DNA of 64,000 nt from Cubamyces lactineus (lineage: Eukaryota; Basidiomycota; Agaricomycetes; Polyporales; Polyporaceae), in assembly GCA_022376465.1 (NCBI GenBank), contig JACDTU010000014.1, positions 558,001-622,000 of the forward strand, given 5' to 3'. Positions 49,480 through 58,920 of the stretch are shown piece by piece. The stretch's first letter is position 1, and every line of letters begins with the position of its first letter. The notes beneath the pieces were generated by a model. That model saw only the letters and a program-made list of their open reading frames with translations. It had not been told where the DNA came from and did no database searches. The position numbers and the translations under genes are program-made.

Positions 49480-52302
49480 ATGGCTGACCAGGATACTCCT
49501 CACAAGGATAGAGCGGTCATCCGTACTCCGAATACTGCTGGCGCGGCTCTCAGTCTCCGCGAACCTACTCTACAGGAATATCGACAGCGACTCGTCCAAG
49601 AGATGACCAACCGTTCCGTACCCTTATCCCTCCAATCCTTCCTCGACAAATTCTTGCCCGTGCCTCCCCACCAGAAGCCTAAGTGGAATGCGGCTACGCT
49701 GCGTAAGAAGCTGTCCGGGCTAAAGAAGAGCAACAAGGCGAAAGTGAAAGAAGCCACTGTCGCAGATAAATTCGTCAGTTGATCTATTCTACTACCGTTC
49801 TCCGAGGCAGCAACTCATTGTTTCACAGACAAAGGTCGTGAATGACTCCAAAGTCGCGCCCGGGCTCAAGCTTGCACTATCCCAGCATCGCCCTGATCCT
49901 GATGATCCGACTCTGCAGAAGATCGACGGCGCATTCTTCCCCACCGACTCTGCCCCAACGGACGGTACCCCCCATTGGGCAGAGCAGCTTGTCTCTGTCG
50001 AGTTCAAGAGGCATGGCTCCGAGAACGACCCGTTCGACGACAAGAAGGTGCTGGATACAGAGGTTGAGCCACGGAAGAAGGTCCGAAGTCAAATCACGGG
50101 CTACGCCGAGAAGGTCTTCAAGCTACAGCCGCGGACTCATCTCTTCATGCTGTTCGTCATAGGACGACAGTTCCGCATTCTGCGCTGGGATCGCTCCGGC
50201 GTCGTCGTCACGCCGCGCACCGACTATTTCCTCCATCCTGAGCTCCTCTTTGACTTCCTGTGGAGGATCGGACAAGCATCGAGAGACCAACTCGGCCTAG
50301 ACCCCACAGCGACCCTCATCAAGCCGGGCTCCGCCGAATACCAGCGTATGGACAAGCTAGCGAAAGAGGAAGCCACCGACCTCGTCGCGAAACGCGATAC
50401 CATCGTCGCCTCGGGTGACGAGAACAAGATGTTCGCGTACGTTCGGAAAATGTTTCGCGACAGTTTGGCAGACGACTGGCCTCGTTGGAAGCTCTCTGTC
50501 CCGCAAGCCGACGGTTCAACACGGTACTTCCTCGTAGGAAAGCCTCGATTCGAAGCGCCTGGTCTGGTTGGCCGCGCGACGCAAGGATACGTCGCGATGG
50601 ACCCTCTCGCTACCGAGGAGAAGAGGCAGTTGGTGTGGCTGAAGGACGCTTGGCGGACGTTCTACGACCTCGTGGAGCCTGAAGGAGTCGTGCTCGAGCA
50701 GCTCAGGGGTGCGGCTGTCCCTAACGTCCCGACGCTCTTGTGCCATGGCGATCTCCCCGGTCAAGCCACCGTGACACCTGACATCTGGGATATGAATTAC
50801 AAGGCTGCACAAGCGAAGAAGAATGCCGAGGCTTGCGACGCACCCGCTTCACCCGACGATAACCCTCGCAATCCGGCACCAGCACCAGCAGCGTCTTCCA
50901 GTGTAGAGGCTGTCGTTCCTGCAACGCCGACAAGCGGTACGAAGCGTCCGCGAGTTGACGACGATGACCAGCAGAAGATGCCCCCGCCCCCTGGCGTAGG
51001 AGGCGACACGGCGGATGATTCCGAGGAGACGTGCCCTCTTCGACGCCACGTCCACTACCGCATAGTGGTGGAGGAGGTCGCTCTGCCGCTGGAGGAGTTC
51101 GAGGACGGGCACCATCTGGTGTCTGTGATCTGCGACTGTGTCGAAGGTACGATAGTCGGTTTGCGATATCTCATATACGATGCTAACAGTATCATGTCTA
51201 CAGCGCATGAGCAGGCCGCGAAGATTGGTATCCTCCATCGCGATATCAGCGGAGGCAACATCTTGATATATCCAAGAGTAGACGACCACCCAACCGCAGG
51301 CAAGGTCGTATCAATGATTGGGCTCCTGACGGATTGGGAGTTATCCAAGGATGTGAAGCCGACAGGACAACCTCGACGTGCCCGTCAACCCGAGCGCACG
51401 GTACGTACTTTAACTCGTCATGCGAGAGTTATGGGGCTGAATGTTTCTTTCAGGGTACTTGGCAGTACATGTCTGTCGCACTCATCAATAATCCCAAGAA
51501 ACCTGTCGAGATTCCTGACGAACTTGAGGCTTTCTTCCACGTACTGCTGTACTACGCAGTGCGATATCTCGAGTCCAACTGCGCCGACGTTCCGGCCTAC
51601 ATAGAGCGCTACTTCGAGGCATATCAGATCAACGATGGACGGTATCAGTGTGGCAACTCGAAGTCGTACACGATCTCGATGGGCCAGCTTCTCATTTCCA
51701 CAGAGGTCAAGCTTGTGTTCAACTCCTACCTGGACCACATTTTCCACGAGCTCCTACAATGGCTCAAGGCCCTTTACGAGGTTCGCAAGCATGAACGTAT
51801 GCAAAACGGGAACGCGCGAGCCCCACTCATCGCTCGTCATGTGTCTTCAAGGCCGCAGAAGACTACAGCCATCGCGAGGACTGTCGATGCCAGCCGTTAC
51901 GCGAAGCAGGCAACGGATGTTAAGGGTGCCCTCTCCGAAGAAACCATCAGTAACGCGCAGAAGCTCAGGCGGCACGAGGATTTCATCGGGCTCCTCCTCT
52001 CTTGTATCAACAACTACCCCCAGTGGGCCGACATACCGGGCGCCGTTTGGCTAGAGGCGGACAAAGTGCTGGATCGCCTACCCCCCACTGCCAAGAAACA
52101 GCTCGGGACCGCTCCCACTGCTCTTCTCGATACGGACACCGGAAGCAAGAAGCGTCGCAAGACGAACTCGGGTCTCGCCGTCCCGGCGGGATCAACACCT
52201 CGTACTCCTCCCCAGAGCAGTCATCCCTCGCGAGCGACAGCCGTGTGGGACTCAGGATTCGCGTCCGGGTCCAAGCCCCACGCTAGTTCATGTCCTCAGT
52301 AA
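49480..52302 (+). CDS. FunK1-type fungal protein kinase, copy 1
   Basis: Four exons: 49480-49773, 49829-51146, 51204-51400 and 51454-52302, giving 885 aa. An N-terminal region typical of FunK1 proteins (VSVEFKR, RSQITGYAEKVF, RILRWDRSGVVVTP) precedes the kinase core. The catalytic loop is HRDISGGNILIY (Asp551), the metal-binding DFG is DWE (581-583, LLTDWELSKD), and the activation-segment end is GTWQYMSVAL (604 on). A Ser/Pro/acidic insert of about 80 residues sits between the two lobes. The C-terminal third has no known fold and carries a KKRRKTN basic cluster (835-841), a likely nuclear signal. FunK1 kinases are an expanded Agaricomycetes family with few known substrates. Confidence 0.9.
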
Positions 52303-53339
52303 CACTTCATTGGCGGCATCGTGCGCTTAGTCGCTCTCTTCCTATCCTCGCCATACGATACCTAGGAACGACGATTTGCCTTCATTGCTCCCTCGCGCTA
52401 CCTCTTACCATCTCATCGCTGTCCTCCGCACCCAGCATCTCGAGTTCGCTTCCGTCCTCATCTGTATAGTAGAATCATACCCCCTTGCTCCGCGATACCT
52501 CACGAGACCCGTCCTGTAATATATACCTCATCTGCTATCATCACTTCATTGATCTCGAAACGCAGTAATGCATACAACAAGTCGGCCTGAAGTGAGCATC
52601 ATGTCAATGCACTAATAGGTTGATTCAAGTAGCAGTATGCAATAACCAAAGTTTCTGCAAGGAGCCCGACGATGCTATACCTGTAGACAGTGCCTCCTGC
52701 CGGAACGCTGACGTTTCTGTGATGCTTAGGTCGCCAGTGAGTTACGCTCGCGGCTCGTCCACGATGCTCAGTCGATTGTCCGGACATTTCCCGATGCGGT
52801 TCGATTCAGGGTATTGATACTGCTCACTGTTTAACCGAAAGGGGGAGGGCATGGTACAACTCGGGCATCGTCTATGGTCGCCCCCCGAGCGCGCAGAGGT
52901 ACTCATAATCATAGAATGGTGTTGCGGCGATGTAGATCAAACCTGGGTGCGGGGGTATCATTTGGCAGCTTCTATCGTGAGTGTGAGAAGACATGGTACA
53001 TTGAATGAACATGTAATTCCTAGCTAGTAGATGCGCTGCGAGGCACGAATCCATCACATGTATTAGTGTTAGGAAGTTCTACATCACGGTCGTGTCGCAA
53101 CGCATTGTACACCGCTTCTGAACATGAGTCGCTGGTGTGCAATCTACTGCGCTGGCTTTTCTTGGCGATCATTGAACCTCGGCCCTCTGTGACTGATAAG
53201 TACGTCGCGATTGACCCCGCAGAATCCGAGACGAACATCTTCAAGTTTGAGTTATGCGGAATCCGATACTTGGGCAAAAATCACAGGATAACGCCTCCTC
53301 AACGAGACCATCTGGGAGAACGTCTTTCTGGTATGGTCT
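52303..53339. other. degenerate spacer between kinase copies 1 and 2
   Basis: Contains the 3' tail shared by all copies (AGAATCATACCCCCTTGCT at about 52471-52489). From about 52600 to 53045 it is a diverged relative of the spacers at 57000-57590 and 62030-62640: GGGTATCATTTGGCAGCTTC here corresponds to GGTGTCCATTTGGCGGCTTC there. From 53046 it no longer resembles them, and the DUF6534 gene expected at this place is absent. Confidence 0.5.
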
Positions 53340-53465
53340 TGCGGGCCGGAGGAGCTCCTGGTGAGTATCAAAACAGCTTGCCGTCGTTCAGAAGTCTGAA
53401 TATGCCGCCGCCGGGTGTTGAGTTGCTTGACGCTCAAGAGTTAGTCGCCGTGCTATTTGGCAGAA
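53340..53465 (+). repeat. segment duplicated at 58437-58557
   Basis: GGAGGAGCTCCTGGTGAGTA and the following 100 bp (including GCCGCCGCCGGGTGTTGAGT) recur with few changes at 58437-58557, directly before the telomere-like motif in both places. The segment is missing in front of copy 1, so units 2 and 3 share a left border that unit 1 lacks. Confidence 0.75.
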
Positions 53466-53478
53466 TAGGGTTAGGGTT
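53466..53478 (+). repeat. telomere-like motif at kinase unit 2
   Basis: TAGGGTTAGGGTT in the same position relative to the kinase as at 49119 and 58558. Confidence 0.7.
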
Positions 53479-53827
53479 GAACGCGTCTCGGCCATCCACG
53501 GCAACCGCCGTGGTTCGTACATCCCGGAAAGGCAGGCAGCTCAGCCTTGGCTTAGAACCACCATCCACTCCGCGCCCTGCCCATTGTTCATTGCGGACTA
53601 AGCGTGTACTTGCATCGCAGCACAAAACAATTCTCCTGCCTATTATTCACCCGATCCGCCTCTTACCCACTATCGAGCTTGGGTCACATTACAGATTTCA
53701 GCCACTCGAACTTAGCCACTCGCCGCAGCCAAGCCAGCCATAACGTAACGCTTGGACACCCAACCCACCATATAATAGGACATCTCACCCAGTATGTCGT
53801 TTCACTTCCTCTACCATCATCCCCGAC
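53479..53827 (+). promoter_or_regulatory. duplicated promoter block of FunK1 copy 2
   Basis: Homologous to 49131-49479, with TATAATA at about 53769-53775. It differs most in the last 40 bp before the ATG, where copies 1 and 3 agree with each other against copy 2. Confidence 0.6.
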
Positions 53828-53950
53828 ATGGCTGACTAGGATACTCCTCACAAGGATAGAGCGATCATCCGTACTCCGAATACTGCTGGCGCGGCTCTCA
53901 GTTCCCGCAAACCTACTCTACAGGAATATCGACAGCGGCTTGTCCAAGAG

Positions 53951-56677
53951 ATGACACATCGTTCCGTGCCCCTTCCTCTGCAGGAGTTCCTCGACACCTT
54001 CCTGCCCTTGCCACTCGGCCAGAAACTCAAGCGCACCACAGCTACGCTTCGCAAGAAATCCTCCGTGCTCGAGAAGGCTAAAAGCGACGGCATGAAGGAG
54101 GCCATCGTTTCGGAGACATTCGTGAGTTTACCGACGTGGCTAGCGTGCTACACAGCGAGAACTCATCGTTCCATAGGCAAAGGTCGTGAACGACTCCAAA
54201 CTCGTGCCTGGACTGAAGCTCGTACTCTCTCAGCATCGCCCTGATCCTGATGATCCAACGTCGCAGAGGATCGATGGCGCATTCTTCTCCAGGGGCTCTG
54301 CGCCGACCGACGGGACACCCCATTGGACAGAACAGATTGTCTCTGTGGAATTCAAGAGACACGGTACCGAAAACGATCCATTCGAGGACAACGTGAAGAA
54401 GGCGATGGATACGGAAGCCGGATCAAGGAAGAAGGTTCGAAGCCAAATTATTGGCTATGCTGAGAAGGTCTTCCAACAACGACCGCGTACGCACCTCTTC
54501 ATGCTCATCGTCATAGGAGGACACTTTCGCGTCTTGCGCTGGGATCGTTCTGGGGTCGTCGTCACGCCACTTACCGACTATGTCGTACATACTGAGCTCC
54601 TCTACGAATTTCTATGGCGCATAGGCCGGGCGTCGATGGAGCAGCTCGGCCTAGATCCTACCGCAACGCTCATCAAACGAGGCTCTGCTGACTACAAGTC
54701 AATGGACGAGCTGTCGCAAGAGGTAGCAACTGACCTTATCGCCGAACGCTGGAAGACCGTGGCCGACGATGACGAGAACAACATGTTCGCGTACGTCCGA
54801 GATATGTTCCGCAAAAGCTTGGAAGGAGACTATCCTCGCTGGAAGCTATCTGTTCCGCAGGCCGACGGTTCGATGAGGCAGTTTCTCGTCGGGAAGCCAA
54901 CGTTCACCGCGCCAGGCCTCGTAGGTCGCGCGACCCAAGGATACGTCGCGATGGACCCTCTTGCCGAGGGGCCGAAGAAGTTGGTGTGGCTGAAGGACGC
55001 TTGGCGCACGTTCTACGACCTCGTAGAACCCGAAGGCGTCGTGCTCGAGCAGTTGAAGGGAGCCTCTGTCTCTGGTATCCCAACCCTCGTCTGCCACGGC
55101 GATCTCCCTGGCCAAGCCACTGTAACGCCGGACATCTGGGAGAAAAATCGCAAGGCTGCTGAAGAGACTCAAAAGGCTGCTACTCGCTCTGACGATACGG
55201 CATGCTCTTCATCAGTGGCTTCTCCGGTTCCGCGTCCTAAAGAGGTAGTCGCCATCGCCGGGCCTTCGAGCGGCATAAAGCGGCGCCGAGAAGAAGATGA
55301 GGACAAGCAGGTGATGCCACCCCCGCCATGCGCCTTAGAAGGTAGCGAAGAGGACGATTCCGAGGAGAAGTGTCCTCTTCGGCGTCATATCCACTATCGT
55401 ATTGTGGTAGAAGAGGTCGGACGGCCGCTGGAGACGTTCGAGGATGGGCACCACCTCGTATCCGTCATTCACGACTGTGTCAAAGGTATGTTAGCGCTTT
55501 GCGATACATTGTGTGCGAACTGCTCATTGGGCTTTTTCGCAGCTCACCGGCAAGCGGCAAACGTCGGTATCCTCCATAGGGATATCAGTGGCGGCAACAT
55601 CTTGATTTACCCAAGGATTGTAAAGGACAAGGGGAAGAAGAGGAAGATCGTGGCGATGAAAGGCCTCTTGACCGATTGGGAGTTATCGAAGGACGTCAAA
55701 GTGACGGGACGTCGCCGGCGCGCTCGTCAGCCGGAACGCACGGTACGTAGTAGCCTCTTGGTTGGTAGTGGTAATCAAGGTTTGATGTGTCTTCTCAGGG
55801 AACGTGGCAATACATGTCCGTTGCACTTATCAACGAGTCCACCAAACCTGTCGAGATCCCCGACGAACTCGAAGCCTTCTTCAACGTCATGCTGTACTAC
55901 GCGGTGCGGTACTTGCGTTCGGACTGTGAAGATGTCCCGCACTACATCGAGTTCTACTTCGAGGCGTATCAGATCGTCAGCGGTCGCTACCGGTGCGGCA
56001 ACTTGAAGAACTTCACCATCGCGTCGGGCGATCTATATACCTCCGAGTCTACTCTCAGCACCCTTCGGTTCGGCACCGCCATCGACCACGTTCTGTTGAC
56101 GATCTTGAAGTGGCTGAGGGCCCACCATACTGTCCGCGAGCGCGCACGTCTACCAAAGGGAAAAAGCGGCCCTGCGCCAGGCCAAAGTGCCAATTACGAT
56201 GATTCTGACAGACGTCCGGTACTATCGGACGAGGACGAGGACGAGGACGAGGACGATGAGGATGAGGACATGGACGAGTCTCCCGCAGCAGTGCCGCTCG
56301 CGGTCCTCTCCGAACAGGTCCTCAAGAACGCACAAAAGGTGGCCCAGCACGAGACCATGCTCAAGTTCCTCCGCTGGTGCATTAACGGCGATCCTCGGGC
56401 CAAGCTGCCGGAAGGCCTCCGCTGGCCCAAGGACGACAAGGTCCCGGATCGCTACCCCGTCGGCTCGAAGAGGCAGCTCAGGACCGCGCCAACCGACCTC
56501 ATCGATGCGGAGAACGATAGCAACAAGCGGCGCAAGACGAACTCGGGCGTGGCCGTTCCCGTACCAGTCGAGCATGCGCCGCGGATAACCTCCCGTGGCT
56601 ACCGTTCGTCCGCAGCCGTGTGGGACTCGGGGTTCGCGTCCGGATCCAAGCCCCACGCCAGTTCATGTCCGCAGTGA
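53951..56677 (+). CDS. FunK1-type kinase, copy 2, first exon interrupted by a stop
   Basis: The ancestral start at 53828 is followed by a TAG at codon 4 (53837-53839) where copies 1 and 3 have CAG. The first in-frame ATG after it is 53951, which removes 41 residues but leaves exons 53951-54121, 54177-55485, 55543-55742 and 55799-56677 fully open (852 aa). The kinase motifs are intact: HRDISGGNIL, LLTDWELSKD and GTWQYMSVAL. Body identity to copies 1/3 is visibly lower than between those two. The C-terminal third has a unique acidic run (DEDEDEDEDDEDEDMDE, encoded at about 56230-56279). It may be a working kinase with a shortened N-terminus or an early pseudogene. Confidence 0.8.
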
Positions 56678-57650
56678 TGCTCCAGACCTGCGTGCCTGAT
56701 CCCCTCCTCATCATCGACGTCGACGTCCTCGCCGTCCTCGTTCCCCCTACAACTCAGACAATCTGCCTTCACTGTTTCTTCTCGCCTCCCCATTTTTCTC
56801 CTCCGTAAGCCTCCAGCATCTCCAGTCCGCTTCCGTTATCACCTGTACGCTGATACCCACTTGCCTCTCGCGATACCCCTCCGTATAGTAGAATCATACC
56901 CCCTTGCTTTGCGATACCTCGAGATATCCCACCTGTAGTATATACCCCATCCGCTATCCTCACAGCTTCCAGATCTCTCCAGAACGCAATCATACATCCA
57001 CAAGGCCAACTTAGAACGGAGTCTCTGAGCCTCGTGTAAGCAGTACGCTAACAGGCAAGCTTCAGTATAGAACGACCGGTACCAAGACTCCTCCGGAGAC
57101 TGGGAATTCGACATACATTCGACCTAAGCTCATCATCGGTCCAACGGTCGAATCGGACGGTAATAGCCTGAGATCTGTACCTGTGGACTGTACACCGACG
57201 TCTTCACATCCACCGAACGTTGACGTGACGCTGTCTCTACCTCCATAGATCCGTCGCAGAACTCGTCGTCCGCATGTCTTCTGTCCACGCGCACTGCTAT
57301 ACGGGCGTAACGCTATCCGGCCCTCATGGAAGCCGTCCGGGATGCGCCAACTTCCATTAGACCGAAATACAGACGCCGTATGATATGGCGGCGGTGCTGC
57401 AGAAATGTAGACCAACGCCGAAGACCGGTGTCCATTTGGCGGCTTCCATTGCGAGTACCTCAACAAATTCTGCGATAATTTCACTCAGATGACATTGCTC
57501 GAGTGGGTGATTGGGAGAAGATATCGCTGGATAGTTACAACAGGAGTATAACATTGCAATTACAATGAATTCGAAAAGTATGTAGTAGATGCGAGGTGCC
57601 TCTGCACCCCGTGCAGAGACTGCCCCGCCTCGCTCGGTTCTCAACACCGA
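56678..57650. other. spacer between FunK1 copy 2 and DUF6534 pseudogene
   Basis: It contains the conserved kinase 3' tail at about 56885-56905 and a block at 57000-57590 that is closely repeated at 62030-62640. On the minus strand the block has a frame with a hydrophobic stretch (TPVFGVGLHFCSTAAISYGV, near 57430-57370) and one with SWYRSFYTEACLLAYCLHEA (near 57090-57030). They could be relics of a third gene, but I cannot join them into a protein. Confidence 0.45.
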
Positions 57651-58430
57651 TCAGAGCGAGTCCGCAGTTGCCGCCGCACTTAGCCTCCCGTGCTTCTCCG
57701 AATACGGTCGGTTAGGCGTGCTGTCCAAGGCGGTTTCCGCTCGCAGCGTCTTCGTGTCGATGACGTCCACCATCTCGTGTGACTCGACATCGATGTAGAC
57801 TTGGTTCGGGGTCTGTTCACGGCACGTCAATCAGCTCCTCTGCAGTGCGCTTTGAATGGCATACCATCATGCTGACCCGACGGCTGGTTTCCCCTCTCCC
57901 GCTGTACTGTTTACGGTCGTTCCGCGTCATGTCATCAGTGGTAGTCTCGCCATTGCCAGTTCCGTATCTCCAGCCTGCGCGAGAGTTCAGGCTGGACATC
58001 AACGAGTTCGTATACAACTTCGAGAGCGGCAAGTTGAAGACAAGATGGAGACCAGAAGGCTATCGTATATATCCGTGAGCGCATGTTAATGCAATGCAAT
58101 GAAGAATGGGACTTACAGTGGCCAAGAAGAGGACAAGATTGACGACGGCGTATAGTGTAGTGATTAGACCCGTCTGGACAGTCACTGCGGAGTGTGATGT
58201 GAGTAAGAATAAGCACTGCGGCATTGTACACCGCTTACACCGGATAATCCTGTTGACAATATCGTCGGTGGCCGCGAAGCCAGTCTTGTGCTTACGCTGC
58301 CATGATGATATCAGCTTGGAAAGGATGTGTACGACTCACATAATTGACGGGGCGCGCAGAACGACATGAAGATTACAGCGGGGATACTATGCGTGAGTAC
58401 CTTCACCCGCCATGCAAAAGAACACTTCTT
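57651..58430 (-). pseudogene. DUF6534 membrane protein pseudogene, copy 2
   Basis: The four last exons are preserved with sizes identical to copy 3: 58296-58239 (58 nt), 58184-58117 (68), 58059-57865 (195) and 57812-57651 (162), including stop and splice sites. The next upstream exon (143 nt, with the FQKFEIIVIVWLAFSAVAD-type helix) is missing: the sequence jumps from TGTACGACT directly to CACATAATTGAC, whereas copy 3 has about 200 bp between. Upstream, part of the preceding exon (CACGCATAG region) survives to about 58425, and then the sequence changes to the GGAGGAGCTCCTGG segment. All 5' exons are gone. It cannot make a complete DUF6534 protein. Confidence 0.85.
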
Positions 58431-58436
58431 GCCGTC

Positions 58437-58557
58437 TGGAGGAGCTCCTGGTGAGTATGAAACCAGCTTGCCGCCGCTCAGAAATCTGAATATGCCGCCG
58501 CCGGGTGTTGAGTTGCTTGACGCTCACTGAGAGTTAGTCGCCGAGCTGTTTGGAAGA
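58437..58557 (+). repeat. segment duplicated from 53340-53465
   Basis: Second copy of the border segment, fused at its left end to the truncated DUF6534 pseudogene. The junction near 58427-58437 is the breakpoint of the tandem duplication. Confidence 0.75.
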
Positions 58558-58571
58558 TTAGGGTTAGGGTT
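58558..58571 (+). repeat. telomere-like motif at kinase unit 3
   Basis: TTAGGGTTAGGGTT, the longest of the three occurrences, again about 350 bp before the kinase ATG. Confidence 0.7.
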
Positions 58572-58920
58572 GAACGCGTCTCGGCTATCCACGGCAACCG
58601 CCGTGGTTCGTACATCCCGGAAAGGCAAGCAGCTCAGCCTTGACTTAGAACCACCATCTACTCCGCACCCTGCCCATTGTCCATTGCGGACTAAGCGTGT
58701 ACTTGCATCGAAGTACAAAACACTGCTCCCGCCTATTGTTCACCCGATCTGTCTCTTTCCCTCTATCGAGCTTGGGTCACATTACAGATCCCAGCCACTC
58801 GAACTTAGCCACTCGCCGCAGCCAAGCCAGCCATAACGCGTCGCTTGGACACCCGACCCACCATATAATAGGACATCTCACCCAGTATGTTCTCCCCCTT
58901 CCGCTACCGTCATCCCCGAC
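58572..58920 (+). promoter_or_regulatory. duplicated promoter block of FunK1 copy 3
   Basis: Third promoter block, with TATAATA at about 58862-58868. It is closer to the block of copy 1 than to that of copy 2, including the final bases before the ATG. Confidence 0.6.

Noticed and set aside
53066..53743. A 225-codon plus-strand frame before kinase copy 2
   Set aside because: It has no ATG start, and its second half is the duplicated border and promoter sequence; the first half matches nothing I know.
53951..56677. Calling kinase copy 2 a plain pseudogene
   Set aside because: Apart from the single early stop, all exons, splice sites and kinase motifs are intact and an in-frame ATG follows, so loss of function is not shown.
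49119..58571. The window as a subtelomere because of the TTAGGG motifs
   Set aside because: Only two repeat units occur at each site, and a similar TTAGGGTT exists near 30223 among housekeeping genes; no telomere array or subtelomeric helicase is present.
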